DNA of 64,000 nucleotides from assembly GCF_005960665.1 (NCBI RefSeq), contig NZ_CP040676.1, positions 2,481,001 through 2,545,000 of the forward strand. Reading direction: 5' to 3'. The translations under genes were made by a program, and so were the position numbers. This DNA is from Exiguobacterium mexicanum. GTDB taxonomy: Bacteria > Bacillota > Bacilli > Exiguobacteriales > Exiguobacteriaceae. Under the pieces are notes generated by a model, which saw only the letters and a list, made by a program, of their open reading frames with translations, made no database searches and had not been told where the DNA came from. Shown here in pieces: positions 8,738 to 18,950 of the stretch; position 1 is the first letter of the stretch; each line of letters begins with the position of its first letter.

Positions 8738-10822
8738 ATGAAACGATTGATGATTTTGTGGGTGCTGTTGTTCGTGATGGGTTCTACTATGACGCCACAG
8801 TCCGCCGTGGCCGCGACGACACCCCCTTATGAGGTGAGCGTCCCTTCCGGCACAACGCTTTATCAATTTGTCGGCAAGACGCTCAAGCCGAAAGCGACGT
8901 TGCGAACAGCAAAGCGGTTCAAGGCGCTCAGCACGTCCGGTTATTACTATAAAGTCCAGGACGGAAGAACCATCTATTACGTGAAAAAGAAAGCCGTCAA
9001 ACTAGTGGCGACAAACCTGTCCTTGACGACGTTTTCTGGTTCGACCTATGCACGTCTGACCCACGAATATATGCGCTCGCTCACCCGCGGCCAGACGCCG
9101 TATTACTATGATGAGTTGACAACCAAGACCGCCGTCATCCGGGCTGACGCAGCGATGAAAGGGAACTGGTATATCCCCTCCCCGCCCTATCAGCTGCGCG
9201 TCCCGAACATCGATACATACCGCTTCGACGTCAGCGTCCCGGAGGTCGACTCGAAGTCGTTCAAGTTCCAAATCCATTACTTCACGACGTTGAACCAGTT
9301 GACACAAGCATACGCCGCGACCGGAAACACTGAGTATCTCCGTTACGGAAAGCGGATCGTAACGAGTTGGACCAAGCAATATCCGGCTGGGAACTACAAA
9401 CGCTATCCATGGCCGTATCACGACCACGGCACGGCGATCCGGACGTTCCATCTGCTCAACTTCTGGAACGAGTTCCGCTCGTCCACGGTCAACACCGACC
9501 CAGCGTTCTCGCAACTGTTCGCCAAGACGCTCTATGAGCACGCGACGCTCCTCGCGACACCGAGCTTTTATAAGCCGAACAATAACCATGGCATGTTCCA
9601 AGACATGGCGTTGACCGCTGTCGCGGAGACGCACCGAAGTTTCTATCGTTCATCGTCATGGCGTTCGCTGGCAACGAACCGGCTCACACAGCAGTTGAAC
9701 CATAGCTTGAGCACGGACGGGGTCCACCTTGAGCACTCACCGTTCTATCAGATTTATTTATATGACACGCTCGCCCGTTTCAACGACTGGGCCGCCGCTA
9801 ACCGGTTCGCCTTGTCGAGCCGGATGGGAGACGTCAAAGACATGCCTGGTGCGTTGACGTATATGTTGAAGCCGAACGGGACACTCCCGATGTTCGGTGA
9901 CACCCCGTCCATCGTTCACCGTCCGGACGCGATTCCCTATGTCGAGCGTTATTCACACTTGTATTATGCGATGACACAAGGGAGATCTGGGGCGCAACCG
10001 TCGACACGGGTCGGCAAGTTGTCGAACCAGTACGCGTTCTTCCGTCAGCATTGGGGCGGTAATGCCGGTCCGTTCCACGACGCGGTCCAAGTGATGATGA
10101 CGGCCGGCTATCACAGCAACATCCATAAACATGCCGACGATTTATCGATCGACCTTTACGGTTACGGACGCGACTTTATCGTCGAGAGCGGTCGTTACGC
10201 CTATACGAATCGACCCGAACGAAAGGTCGTCATGCAGGCAGCGGCCCATAATACCGTCCATGTTGCCGGACAGAACTTCAAATTGACGCCGAGCAACTTG
10301 CGACGCAGTCAAATCACTTCGGTCGGCGCTTCATCGACACAGTGGACGGCAGCCGGGACGAGCGGACTGCTCGGCCAGGGGATGACGCACACCCGTCGCC
10401 TCGCCTACGACCGCGACGGAACGGTGCTCGTGTACGATGACATCACGAGTCCGACCACGACCTCGTTCGTCCAGCGGTTCCATCTTGGGACCGGTTTGAA
10501 CCGAGTCTCGAGCGGAAGCCGTCATGCCATGTTTAAAGACAACCAGAACCGCTCCATCCACTTGTTGCAACTCGAGGTCGGCACGACCCCGAAAGTCGCC
10601 GTCGGTGCGAGTTACGTGTCATACCGAGATTATGACTGGCAACGCCGCAATCAAGTCGTGACGACAAAGCGCGGCAAGCAAGTCGAGTATTTGACGCTGA
10701 TTCATATCGGTGAAAAGACGACGAAAATCACATCCGCCACGGTCCAGACGACGGCGCGCCACTATGTCGTGCGCTACAAACTGTCGGACGGCAAGACGAA
10801 AACCCTATCCATGTTACGCTAA
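8738..10822 (+). CDS. secreted heparinase II/III-type polysaccharide lyase
   Basis: The 694-aa product has a signal peptide ending near TPQSAVAA, then a short SH3-like segment (about 30-95). An alpha/alpha-toroid lyase region follows, with NNNHGMFQDMAL near residue 282 and HLEHSPFYQ. The C-terminal beta-sandwich typical of heparinase II/III contains HKHADDLSIDLYGYGRDFIVESG near 463. The His and Tyr residues used in this fold are present. It should cleave uronic-acid-containing polysaccharides outside the cell; the real substrate is unknown. The start at 8738 is preferred over an upstream frame start at 8693 because AAAGGAAG lies just before it and the signal peptide begins there. A 14-bp inverted repeat covers this ribosome site. 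Confidence 0.75.
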   Translation: MKRLMILWVLLFVMGSTMTPQSAVAATTPPYEVSVPSGTTLYQFVGKTLKPKATLRTAKRFKALSTSGYYYKVQDGRTIYYVKKKAVKLVATNLSLTTFSGSTYARLTHEYMRSLTRGQTPYYYDELTTKTAVIRADAAMKGNWYIPSPPYQLRVPNIDTYRFDVSVPEVDSKSFKFQIHYFTTLNQLTQAYAATGNTEYLRYGKRIVTSWTKQYPAGNYKRYPWPYHDHGTAIRTFHLLNFWNEFRSSTVNTDPAFSQLFAKTLYEHATLLATPSFYKPNNNHGMFQDMALTAVAETHRSFYRSSSWRSLATNRLTQQLNHSLSTDGVHLEHSPFYQIYLYDTLARFNDWAAANRFALSSRMGDVKDMPGALTYMLKPNGTLPMFGDTPSIVHRPDAIPYVERYSHLYYAMTQGRSGAQPSTRVGKLSNQYAFFRQHWGGNAGPFHDAVQVMMTAGYHSNIHKHADDLSIDLYGYGRDFIVESGRYAYTNRPERKVVMQAAAHNTVHVAGQNFKLTPSNLRRSQITSVGASSTQWTAAGTSGLLGQGMTHTRRLAYDRDGTVLVYDDITSPTTTSFVQRFHLGTGLNRVSSGSRHAMFKDNQNRSIHLLQLEVGTTPKVAVGASYVSYRDYDWQRRNQVVTTKRGKQVEYLTLIHIGEKTTKITSATVQTTARHYVVRYKLSDGKTKTLSMLR

Positions 10823-10849
10823 CCTCCATTTTAAAAATGGGGGTTTTTT
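10821..10849 (+). terminator. terminator of the lyase gene
   Basis: Arms ACCTCCATTTT and AAAATGGGGGT (with G-T pairing) are followed by TTTTTT, directly after the stop codon. Confidence 0.75.
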
Positions 10850-10931
10850 CTCGGTCGGTTAGGGAAAACTCGTTAAGTAGGCCAAAACGTGGCTTACAGC
10901 GCGTGTGCATACTTAAAGGGGAGGCAATAAC

Positions 10932-12941
10932 ATGGGGAACAAGAAGGAAGAGCAATTAAAACAACATATGATCGATAACGAGCAGCAAGCCGGGCTCACG
11001 ACGAACCAAGGTCTAAAGATGGCGGAGGATGAGTTTTCGCTCAAAGCCGGGCGACGCGGACCGACGCTCATCGAGGACTTCCACTTCCGTGAGAAGATGA
11101 CGCACTTCGACCACGAACGGATTCCTGAACGCATCGTGCATGCGCGCGGCGTCGGGGCCCACGGGGAGTTCCAAGTGTACGAGTCGCTCGCTGACTATAC
11201 GAAAGCCGACTTCTTGAACGACCCGTCGAAAGTGACGCCTGTGTTCGTCCGCTTCTCGACGGTGCAAGGCTCACGCGGTTCTGGGGACACCGTCCGCGAC
11301 GTCCGAGGCTTCGCGACGAAGTTCTATACGGATGAAGGGAACTATGACCTTGTCGGGAACAATATGCCCGTCTTCTTCATCCAAGACGCCATCAAATTCC
11401 CAGACCTCGTCCATGCCGTGAAACCGGAACCGCACACGGAAGTGCCGCAAGGCGGCAGTGCCCACGACACGTTCTGGGACTTCGTCGGTCAAAACCATGA
11501 GGCGGCTCACCACGTGATGTGGGCGATGAGCGACCGCGGCATCCCGCGCAGCCTGCGCATGATGGAAGGGTTCGGCGTGCACACGTTCCGACTCGTCAAC
11601 AAGGAAGGCAAGGCACATTTCGTCAAATTCCATTGGAAACCAAAACTTGGCGTCCATTCGCAAGTGTGGGACGAAGCACAGAAGGCGCTCGGGAAGAACG
11701 CCGACTTCCACCGTGTCGACTTGTATGAAGCAATCGATAAAGGCGATTACCCGGAATGGGAACTCGGGCTTCAAATTATCGCCGAAGAAGATGAGTTCAA
11801 GTTCGACTTCGATATTCTCGATCCGACGAAACTTTGGCCGGAAGAAGACGTGCCCGTCAAACTCGTCGGCAAGATGATGCTCAACCGCAACGTCGATAAC
11901 TTCTTCGCCGAGACCGAGCAAGTCGCGTTCCACCCTGGCCACCTCGTGCCTGGGATCGACTTCTCGAACGATCCGCTCCTGCAAGGACGCCTGTTCTCGT
12001 ACACTGATACCCAGTTATCACGTCTTGGAGGACCGAACTTCCATCAACTCCCGATCAACAAACCGGTCTGCCCGTTCCATAACAACCAGCGCGACGGCAT
12101 GCATCAGATGGCCGTCCATAAAGGACAGACGAGCTACCACAAAAATGCGCTCAACAACAATCAACCCGAACCTGTTCCAGCCGAGCAAGGTGGGTTCGAG
12201 CACTATCAAGAGAAAATCGACGGGCACAAGATTCGTGGCCGAAGCGACAGCTTCCTCGACTTCTATTCGCAAGCGAAGCTCTTCTATAACAGCATGACCG
12301 ACGTCGAAAAGCAGCACATTCAAGACGCTTACAGCTTCGAGCTCGGCAAATGTGAGTCGGACATGGTCAAAGAGAACGCCGTCGATTTGTTGAATCGCAT
12401 CGACCGTCACCTCGCCTCTGTCGTCGCTGACAACTTAGGCGTCGAGCTTCCGGACGAGAACAATGAAGTCGTCTCGGACAAGACCTCACCGGCGCTCAGC
12501 ATGGCCAATACAATCGCGAAACCGGACACGAAGAGCGTCGCCGTCCTCCTTGCCGGAGACGTCGATGCCGCGCAAGTGAAGGCGTGGGTCCAGGTGTTCG
12601 CTGACAACAAGGTCAATTACAGCCTCGTCGGGAAGAAGTCGTATACGCTCGGCGACCTTAAAGTGAAAGAGACGTATGATACGGTCGATTCGAGCCTGTT
12701 CGATGCCGCTTTCCTCGTCAGCACAGCGACCTCGGTCGAGGACGACGTGCTCGAATTCATCGAGAACACGTATAAGCACTTCAAGCCACTCGCGCTACAT
12801 TTGCACCACGATGAAGTGCTCGACCGCTGCCGGGTGAAGACAGATCAACCAGGCGTCTACACGTTCAAACAACATAGTCTCGATGGTTTCGATACGTTTA
12901 TCGACGGCATCGCGCAAGGACGGTTTTGGGACCGTCAATAA
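10932..12941 (+). CDS. katE: large-subunit (HPII-type) catalase
   Basis: This 669-aa haem catalase breaks down H2O2. It has the distal His in [13 protein letters not shown] (His70), the distal Asn in GNNMPVFF (about residue 142), and the proximal Tyr segment [14 protein letters not shown]. After about residue 510 there is a C-terminal flavodoxin/GATase1-like domain, so it belongs to the clade II large-subunit catalases rather than the roughly 490-aa Bacilli KatA type. No signal peptide. The ribosome site GGGGAGG is 7 nt before the ATG. It is flanked by terminators on both sides and so is monocistronic. No PerR box was recognised upstream. Confidence 0.92.
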   Translation: MGNKKEEQLKQHMIDNEQQAGLTTNQGLKMAEDEFSLKAGRRGPTLIEDFHFREKMTHFDHERIPERIVHARGVGAHGEFQVYESLADYTKADFLNDPSKVTPVFVRFSTVQGSRGSGDTVRDVRGFATKFYTDEGNYDLVGNNMPVFFIQDAIKFPDLVHAVKPEPHTEVPQGGSAHDTFWDFVGQNHEAAHHVMWAMSDRGIPRSLRMMEGFGVHTFRLVNKEGKAHFVKFHWKPKLGVHSQVWDEAQKALGKNADFHRVDLYEAIDKGDYPEWELGLQIIAEEDEFKFDFDILDPTKLWPEEDVPVKLVGKMMLNRNVDNFFAETEQVAFHPGHLVPGIDFSNDPLLQGRLFSYTDTQLSRLGGPNFHQLPINKPVCPFHNNQRDGMHQMAVHKGQTSYHKNALNNNQPEPVPAEQGGFEHYQEKIDGHKIRGRSDSFLDFYSQAKLFYNSMTDVEKQHIQDAYSFELGKCESDMVKENAVDLLNRIDRHLASVVADNLGVELPDENNEVVSDKTSPALSMANTIAKPDTKSVAVLLAGDVDAAQVKAWVQVFADNKVNYSLVGKKSYTLGDLKVKETYDTVDSSLFDAAFLVSTATSVEDDVLEFIENTYKHFKPLALHLHHDEVLDRCRVKTDQPGVYTFKQHSLDGFDTFIDGIAQGRFWDRQ

Positions 12942-12950
12942 TTGCTCGAC

Positions 12951-12982
12951 GTAACCGATTCGCTTTAGCGAATTGGTTTTTT
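12951..12982 (+). terminator. terminator of the catalase gene
   Basis: Arms AACCGATTCGC and GCGAATTGGTT around a TTTA loop, followed by TTTTTT. Confidence 0.8.
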
Positions 12983-13033
12983 GATTGGAATGCGTCTGTT
13001 CGGACAAACCCCTCTTCGTTTGTTATACTGCTT

Positions 13034-13052
13034 TAGTTATGTTTATTAACTA
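13034..13052. promoter_or_regulatory. palindromic operator candidate before the MFS gene
   Basis: TAGTTA-N7-TAACTA lies about 35 bp before the MFS start, in the promoter zone. The dyad resembles MarR- or TetR-type operators. No regulator gene is adjacent. Confidence 0.35.
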
Positions 13053-13086
13053 TTTATAATCAAACGGAACAGGAGGCGGGCTGCAG

Positions 13087-14271
13087 ATGCATTTGACCGC
13101 ACAAAAACTATGGACGAAAGATTTTCTCATCATCTCCCTCGTCAACTTCTTCTTGACGCTTATCTTCTTCTTACTAATGGTAACCATCGGCGTTCATGCC
13201 GTTTCCACATATGGGGCTTCGACGAGCGAGGCCGGGCTTGTCACCGGCATTTTTATTATCGGGACGCTCGTCGGGAGACTCTTCATCGGACGCTTGATCG
13301 ATTCGATTGGACGGCGTAAGACGCTTCTCATCGGTCTCACCTTCTTCACGGCGACAATTTTGCTCTATTTTATCGACCTCGGCGTTGGCTTTTTACTGTT
13401 CACCCGCTTCGTTCACGGTCTCGGAATGGGACTGTCGAGTACGGCGACCGGAACAATCGTCGCCCAGGTCATCCCCGGCTCTCGAAAAGGCGAAGGCATC
13501 GGCTATTACAGCATGAGCTCGACGCTCGCCACCGCCATCGGCCCGTTCGTCGGCTTGATGATGAGTCAGTACACGAGCTTCTCGGTCATCTTCCTAACTT
13601 GTCTCGTCGTCGGACTCATCAGTCTAGGAAGTGCCTTGTTCGTGAACGTCCCTGAGGCCGACAATCCGGAAGTTGTTCGGGGCTTGTCACTGAGTGCCTT
13701 CGTCGAACCAAAGGCGTTGCCAATTGCACTCATCATTGGCGTCGCGGCCCTCAGTTACTCGAGCGTGTTGTCTTATATCAATTTCTATGCGAGTGAACTC
13801 GATCTCGTGGAAGCGGCGAGTATTTTCTTCCTTGTCTATTCTATTACGGTCCTGATCTCGCGGCCGATCACCGGGCGCCTGATGGACGCGCGAGGGGCCA
13901 ACATCGTCATGTACCCGGCCATCGCCTTCTTTGCGATCGGCATGCTCGTCTTGAGCCAAGCAAACAACGCAGTCATGCTGTTACTCGCCGGGGCGCTAAT
14001 CGGATTAGGATTCGGGAATATCCAATCCGGCACACAAGCGATCGCCGTCAAAGCGGCGTCCCCTCACCGGATGGGCATGGCCACGTCGACCTTCTTCATC
14101 GCCTTGGACGCGGGTCTAGGATTCGGGCCTTATTTTATTGGCTTGCTCATTCCGTTGACCGGTTTTTCAACGCTCTATCTGTTGCTTGCCGGCGTCGTCT
14201 CCTTTACGTTGTTCCTCTATTACTTGATGAACGGTCGCCACGAGCGATCCGAAATGAAACAAGCTGCCTGA
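13087..14271 (+). CDS. MFS transporter
   Basis: This 394-aa protein has about 12 hydrophobic segments. The MFS loop 2-3 signature is present as GRLFIGRLIDSIGRRK, and a helix-5-like motif as ATAIGPFVGLMM. It resembles the drug or metabolite exporters of the major facilitator family; the substrate cannot be inferred. It starts at an ATG with AGGAGG 10 nt upstream. It is a single-gene unit with a dyad in its promoter region and a strong terminator. Confidence 0.85.
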   Translation: MHLTAQKLWTKDFLIISLVNFFLTLIFFLLMVTIGVHAVSTYGASTSEAGLVTGIFIIGTLVGRLFIGRLIDSIGRRKTLLIGLTFFTATILLYFIDLGVGFLLFTRFVHGLGMGLSSTATGTIVAQVIPGSRKGEGIGYYSMSSTLATAIGPFVGLMMSQYTSFSVIFLTCLVVGLISLGSALFVNVPEADNPEVVRGLSLSAFVEPKALPIALIIGVAALSYSSVLSYINFYASELDLVEAASIFFLVYSITVLISRPITGRLMDARGANIVMYPAIAFFAIGMLVLSQANNAVMLLLAGALIGLGFGNIQSGTQAIAVKAASPHRMGMATSTFFIALDAGLGFGPYFIGLLIPLTGFSTLYLLLAGVVSFTLFLYYLMNGRHERSEMKQAA

Positions 14272-14300
14272 CAGGACTTTTTACAGTCCTGTCTTTTTTA
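14269..14300 (+). terminator. terminator of the MFS gene
   Basis: Perfect arms GACAGGACT/AGTCCTGTC around TTTTAC, followed by TTTTTT; the hairpin begins within the stop codon. Confidence 0.85.
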
Positions 14301-14381
14301 GAATGTTCACACATTTCATCGTCACTTACGGTAATATGAGAATGACGCGCCGAAAAGTTTTTGATTGAAATGAGGGACATG

Positions 14382-16439
14382 ATGCACGCCGACCAGACAA
14401 TCCAACACTATTCCTCCGTCCTCCTCCGAACGTTCGACAAAATCTCTGATTTTGTCTTCTTCATGGAAGTGGACGGTTCAACTTATCGCTATATATTTGT
14501 AAACGAGCCGGGGAAGCAGGCGATCGGCTGGACAGATGCCGATATCGGGAAACGTGTCGAGGACATGGTCCCGCCCGAGACAGCCGCTCTCGTCACACGA
14601 CATTACGAGGAGGCTGTTCGGGAACGAAAGAGTATCGTCTTCGAAGACTACCGCCTGGCCGAACCTTCTTACTCGGTCCAACCCGTTTCACATGAGATTC
14701 AACTACCGGTTCATTACTACGAATCCGAGGTGACCCCGGTCTTCGACGAGGCAGGCGTCTGCACACACGTCATCTCGGTCGTCCGTGAAGTGACGGAGCG
14801 GAAGCGTCGTGAACTCGAACTGTCGATTCTGAAAGACCAGCACGAGTCGCTCCGGCGCTACTCGCCGCATGGCATCTTCGTCCTCGATGACGCGTTTCGC
14901 GTCCAATCGGTCAACCCCGCTGCCACGCAAATCACGGGTTACGGAGAAGATGATTTGTTAGGCGAGTCATTTTTAGCATGGTTGCCAGAGTCAGAACGAA
15001 TGCTCGTCGACGACGGTCTCCGCTTTGCCTTGTCCGGCACCCCGCACAAATACGGGATCACGGCGCTTCAAAAGACCGGGGATCTCCTCGACTTGGCCAT
15101 CTTGAATATTCCGATTGAAGTCGGAGGCCGAATCACGGGTCTGTTCGCCATCATTATTGACCATACTCCGGAGAAAAATGCCGAGCGTGCGACCCAAGAG
15201 AGCGAGCGTCGCTATCGCCAACTGATCGAGACGATTCCGGAAGGGATTATCGTTCATAAAGACGGCGTCATTCTATACGCCAACGCCCTAGCGCTAGAAA
15301 CGATCGGAGAGACGAATATCGAGTGCGAATCAATCTTTAAATTTGTCGCCTCGGAATTTCATGAGACGACAAAGGCGCGCCTCCAAGCCTTACGGCAAGG
15401 TGATCCCGTTCAAGACACGGAAATCGTGCTCCTCACGCCGACAGGACGAAGACTACATATGGACATCGGCAGCCTGCTCATCGATTACGAAGGCACGACT
15501 GCCGTCATGACTTTGTTGCGCGACGTCACCGAAAAGCGTGAGATGGAGCGCGCCCTGCACCAAAGTGAGACGCAATATCGCCTCATTACGGAGAACATGA
15601 GCGACCTCGTCTGTATCCTCGAGCGTGACGGTCAAGTGCGCTACGCTTCGCCGTCCCACAAGACCGTGCTTGGATATGCGCCCGAGCTTTACGAGGGTAA
15701 AAATACGCTCGACTTCATCCATCCGAATGACGTCGAGTCCGCGAGACGACAACTCGACACGATGACAGCGTCGAGCGAATCGCTCACCCTCGAATTTCGT
15801 CACCTGCACCAGGATGGACGTTGGATTTGGCTCGAGACGAAGATTCAAGCGATTTACGACGACGTCGGCCAGCTGCTCCATTATTTGACGGTCACGCGGG
15901 AGATCATGAAACGCAAAGTATTAGAGAAACAGCTCAAGCACCTGGCTTACCATGACACGTTGACCGACTTGCCGAATCGGCGCTACTTCCTCGCCTACTT
16001 GGAAGAGACATTGGTGCGATTGGATGAAGAGGACGAGTCTCTCGCCATCCTCTCGCTCGATATCGACTGTTTCAAACAGATTAACGACACACTCGGACAT
16101 GACATCGGCGACGAACTGCTACGCCAATTCTCTGCTCGCCTGACCGATGTCCTGCGAAACCAAGACGTGATCGCTCGCTTTGGCGGCGACGAATTTTCGG
16201 TGCTCATCCGTTACACGGAATCCGATGCGCCGAGACGAGTGGCCGAAAAGCTTGTCACCGCGCTCCAACTTCCGTGGTTAATCGAAGGACATACGTTCGT
16301 TACAACCTCGAGCGTCGGGGTCGCCCCTTACCGACCAGGAACGTCGACGAAACAATTGCTCAAACACGCCGATTTGGCACTATATGAAGCCAAGGCCCGT
16401 GGGCGAAACCAATACGTCGTTTTTGAAGACTGCTCCTGA
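14382..16439 (+). CDS. diguanylate cyclase with four PAS domains
   Basis: The product makes cyclic di-GMP. Four PAS-type sensor domains (about 15-140, 150-260, 270-385, 395-510) precede a GGDEF domain (about 515-680). The active site RFGGDEF is intact near residue 601, and an inhibitory site RNQD lies exactly five residues before GGDEF, so product feedback is expected. No transmembrane helix is seen, so it should be a cytoplasmic sensor. The start is uncertain: a TTG at 14361 and ATGs at 14370, 14379 and 14382 are in frame. GAGGG at 14372-14376 best serves 14382. The gene stands alone with its own terminator. Confidence 0.85.
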   Translation: MHADQTIQHYSSVLLRTFDKISDFVFFMEVDGSTYRYIFVNEPGKQAIGWTDADIGKRVEDMVPPETAALVTRHYEEAVRERKSIVFEDYRLAEPSYSVQPVSHEIQLPVHYYESEVTPVFDEAGVCTHVISVVREVTERKRRELELSILKDQHESLRRYSPHGIFVLDDAFRVQSVNPAATQITGYGEDDLLGESFLAWLPESERMLVDDGLRFALSGTPHKYGITALQKTGDLLDLAILNIPIEVGGRITGLFAIIIDHTPEKNAERATQESERRYRQLIETIPEGIIVHKDGVILYANALALETIGETNIECESIFKFVASEFHETTKARLQALRQGDPVQDTEIVLLTPTGRRLHMDIGSLLIDYEGTTAVMTLLRDVTEKREMERALHQSETQYRLITENMSDLVCILERDGQVRYASPSHKTVLGYAPELYEGKNTLDFIHPNDVESARRQLDTMTASSESLTLEFRHLHQDGRWIWLETKIQAIYDDVGQLLHYLTVTREIMKRKVLEKQLKHLAYHDTLTDLPNRRYFLAYLEETLVRLDEEDESLAILSLDIDCFKQINDTLGHDIGDELLRQFSARLTDVLRNQDVIARFGGDEFSVLIRYTESDAPRRVAEKLVTALQLPWLIEGHTFVTTSSVGVAPYRPGTSTKQLLKHADLALYEAKARGRNQYVVFEDCS

Positions 16440-16451
16440 GCGGTCTTTTTT
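16427..16451 (+). terminator. terminator of the PAS-GGDEF gene
   Basis: GACTGCTC and GAGCGGTC (one mismatch) pair around CT and are followed by TTTTTT. Confidence 0.7.
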
Positions 16452-16546
16452 CACGTGAAACACAGAAGACAGTACCTAAACACGAACATTAAAGAAGATT
16501 AACCAACGATTATCAAGAATTTTTATCTTTTATCGCTATATCCCTT

Positions 16547-16574
16547 TGACATATGCTCTAATTTACGTTACATT
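16547..16574 (+). promoter_or_regulatory. promoter of guaC
   Basis: A perfect -35 TTGACA is followed after 16-17 nt by TACATT. It lies about 65 bp upstream of the guaC start. Confidence 0.65.
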
Positions 16575-16611
16575 ACCGAATGGACGAAGTATTTATCATT
16601 CAACGAATCTA

Positions 16612-16624
16612 ATTGTTCGTAAAT
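16612..16624 (-). promoter_or_regulatory. PurR-box-like sequence in the guaC leader
   Basis: On the minus strand ATTTACGAACAAT differs at one position from the Bacillus PurR box AWWWCCGAACWWT. A weaker CGAAC copy lies near 16483. The usual paired spacing is not met, so this is tentative. Confidence 0.35.
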
Positions 16625-16638
16625 AGGAGTGTGACAAC

Positions 16639-17622
16639 ATGGATAAAGTATTTGATTATGAAGATATTCAATTGATTCCCGCAAAATGTATCGTCGACAG
16701 CAGGTCTGAATGTGATGCGAGCGTGACGCTTGGGGGCTTTACGTTCCGACTTCCGGTCGTGCCTGCCAACATGCAGACGATCATCGATGAGAAAGTCGCC
16801 TTATCGCTGGCCGAGAACGGTTACTTCTACATCATGCATCGCTTCCATCCAGAGACGCGGCTCAAGTTCATCGAAGACATGCATGGACGCGGGTTGTATG
16901 CATCGATTAGCGTCGGTGTGAAAGAGGACGAATATCGTTTCGTCGAGATGCTTGCGGAAGCCGGGCATACGCCGGAGTTCATCACGATCGATATCGCGCA
17001 CGGTCATTCGAACGCGGTCATCCGCATGATTCAACACATCAAACACCACCTTCCAGGCTCGTTCGTCATCGCCGGCAACGTCGGGACCCCGGAAGCAGTC
17101 CGGGAACTCGAGCATGCCGGGGCGGATGCGACGAAGGTCGGTATCGGACCGGGCAAAGTCTGTATCACGAAAATCAAGACAGGCTTCGGCACGGGCGGTT
17201 GGCAACTCGCCGCGCTCCGTTGGTGTGCCAAGGCGGCGACGAAACCGATTATCGCGGATGGGGGCATCCGGACACATGGCGACATCGCCAAATCGATTCG
17301 CTTCGGGGCATCGATGGTCATGATCGGTTCGCTGTTCGCTGGACACGACGAGTCTCCGGGTGAGACGTTCGAACAGGATGGGAAATTGCTCAAAGAATAC
17401 TTCGGGTCGGCTTCTGAATTCCAAAAAGGGGAACGGAAAAACGTCGAAGGCAAGAAAGTGTTCGTTGAGCATAAAGGGGCGCTCCAAGACACGTTGACCG
17501 AGATGGAGCAAGACCTCCAGTCGGCTATCTCTTACTCGGGTGGGGACAATCTCGATGCATTGCGCACCGTCGATTACGTCATGGTGAAAAACTCAATCTT
17601 TAACGGGGATAAAGTATATTGA
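16639..17622 (+). CDS. guaC: GMP reductase
   Basis: This 327-aa enzyme of the IMPDH/GMPR family reduces GMP to IMP with NADPH, in purine salvage. Visible landmarks are [13 protein letters not shown] at the N-terminus, the phosphate loop [28 protein letters not shown] and the catalytic Cys in [13 protein letters not shown] second phosphate-binding segment reads [21 protein letters not shown]. There is no CBS insertion, which separates it from IMP dehydrogenase. Length fits the Bacilli GuaC type. The ribosome site is AGGAGTG 9 nt before the ATG. The gene has a good promoter, a PurR-like box and a strong terminator shared with the convergent GNAT gene. Confidence 0.95.
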   Translation: MDKVFDYEDIQLIPAKCIVDSRSECDASVTLGGFTFRLPVVPANMQTIIDEKVALSLAENGYFYIMHRFHPETRLKFIEDMHGRGLYASISVGVKEDEYRFVEMLAEAGHTPEFITIDIAHGHSNAVIRMIQHIKHHLPGSFVIAGNVGTPEAVRELEHAGADATKVGIGPGKVCITKIKTGFGTGGWQLAALRWCAKAATKPIIADGGIRTHGDIAKSIRFGASMVMIGSLFAGHDESPGETFEQDGKLLKEYFGSASEFQKGERKNVEGKKVFVEHKGALQDTLTEMEQDLQSAISYSGGDNLDALRTVDYVMVKNSIFNGDKVY

Positions 17623-17654
17623 AAAAAGGCGACTCACACGAGTCGCCTTTTTTC
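17621..17654. terminator. bidirectional terminator between guaC and the GNAT gene
   Basis: Perfect arms GGCGACTC/GAGTCGCC around ACAC are flanked by AAAAAA on the left and TTTTTT on the right, so it works in both directions. Confidence 0.9.
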
Positions 17655-18090
17655 AATCAGCTGTCAGTTGCTTCGTCATCATATAGTAGTCCGAACCCGG
17701 CGGATAATCACGGAGCACGCCGGCGATCTCATAGCCGAAGCGCTCATAAAACGTCTTCGCCTGAAACGAGAACGTCGTCAATTTGACGCGCGTCGCCCCG
17801 AGGTCACGCGCCAACCGCTCCCCTTCCTCGAGCAGGCGGCTCCCTAGGCCTGTTCCCGTATGTTCTGACGCGACCCAGAGTCGGTCCAAGTCGAACCAGC
17901 CCCAATAGACGCTCCCGAACAACCCTGCAATCACGTCCCCGTCCTGCTCCACTTTCAGCTGAACGACCGGGACGTCCGCGTTGCGGATCCCACGATGGTG
18001 CACCGAGTGGGTGTCATTGAACATCCGCAATCGACTCGTCAAAAACTGTTGAAACGCTTCGTCCTCATCGTGTATCCGTATGATGTTCAT
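17653..18090 (-). CDS. GNAT family N-acetyltransferase
   Basis: This 145-aa acetyltransferase has the acetyl-CoA loop VASEHTGTGLGSRLLEEGE and the C-terminal segment KTFYERFGYEIAG typical of GNATs. The acceptor substrate is unknown. The ATG at 18090 shares its A with the TGA stop of the upstream MBL gene, and GAGG lies 7 nt upstream. This points to translational coupling as the last gene of a four-gene minus-strand operon (22892 to 17653). A GTG three bases earlier is a weaker start. Confidence 0.8.
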   Translation of the reverse strand: MNIIRIHDEDEAFQQFLTSRLRMFNDTHSVHHRGIRNADVPVVQLKVEQDGDVIAGLFGSVYWGWFDLDRLWVASEHTGTGLGSRLLEEGERLARDLGATRVKLTTFSFQAKTFYERFGYEIAGVLRDYPPGSDYYMMTKQLTAD

Positions 18091-18950
18091 CACGCTTCCT
18101 CGCTCGAACCGTTCACGAAGAACGAGATCAACTCTTGTACTTCTTCGTCGACGGTCCGATCTGTCAGACGTTCGTATTGAGCGGTCATCACCTCTTTATT
18201 TCCTGGGAAATCGAGAGTGATTCGGGCCAAATGGCGTAAAATGTCTCGGTCTTTCTCATATTCGGCACGAGTCACGACTTGGCCATGCGACCAGACGTAC
18301 GCCTCGGCCTCGAACTGATCGAGTACATCTAAAAGACGTAATGTCCGGGTCGGGGTCATTCGCCAAGACGGCGCGTACAAGTTCGCATAGAGGGCATCCC
18401 CTAAAAACAACACCTTTTCCTCTGGTACATAAGCCACGACTGCATCGGCAGCGTGATCTCCACCAACGTGCTTCAGAATGACGTGTACCCCGCCGAGGTC
18501 GAGGGTGAGCGTATCATCGAACGTCAGCGTCGGTAAGACGACGCGCATCGATCGCTCTTCTCCATATTCGAGTTTGATCGCTTCCGCGCAAAACGCGATC
18601 TCGCTTCCGTCTTCGACCCGTTCGGCTAAGGAAGCATCGTCCCACGCATAGGGCAGCAATCGTTCCATCCCGGCTTTTGTCGCCGTGCTTGCGATGGAGA
18701 CGGTGTCGGTCAGCGCCGACAATCCAAAGATATGATCCCAATGCCAATGCGTCAACATGACGATTGACGGTCGTTTGATGCCCCGTTTGGTCAAGGCATC
18801 TAGAAATAAAATCGTGTGCGCCTCAGAGTTCCCCGCATCAATCATGAGCGTATGGGTATCTCCGACGACAGCCCCTAAAATGGGACGGTCGGTCTCCGCG
18901 ACTGGGTCCATATACCAAAACCGTTCCGAATGCCGCTTAAGTGTCTGCAT
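18090..18950 (-). CDS. MBL-fold metallohydrolase
   Basis: This 286-aa protein has the metallo-beta-lactamase fold. The metal-binding motif reads THWHWDHIFG (about residues 66-75), later ligands are in KHVGGDHAADAVV and FLGDALYANL, and a closing His is in VWSHGQ. Three neighbouring His/Asp positions are typical of Zn- or Fe-dependent hydrolases; the substrate is unknown. The start at 18950 is chosen because GAGGAGG lies 6 nt upstream. A longer frame upstream has no ribosome site. The first 14 bp overlap the end of the P-loop gene and the stop overlaps the GNAT start, so all three are one transcription unit. Confidence 0.8.
   Translation of the reverse strand: MQTLKRHSERFWYMDPVAETDRPILGAVVGDTHTLMIDAGNSEAHTILFLDALTKRGIKRPSIVMLTHWHWDHIFGLSALTDTVSIASTATKAGMERLLPYAWDDASLAERVEDGSEIAFCAEAIKLEYGEERSMRVVLPTLTFDDTLTLDLGGVHVILKHVGGDHAADAVVAYVPEEKVLFLGDALYANLYAPSWRMTPTRTLRLLDVLDQFEAEAYVWSHGQVVTRAEYEKDRDILRHLARITLDFPGNKEVMTAQYERLTDRTVDEEVQELISFFVNGSSEEA

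Noticed and set aside
16639-17622. IMP dehydrogenase
   Set aside because: No CBS domains, shorter length and GMP reductase-type sequence around the catalytic Cys.
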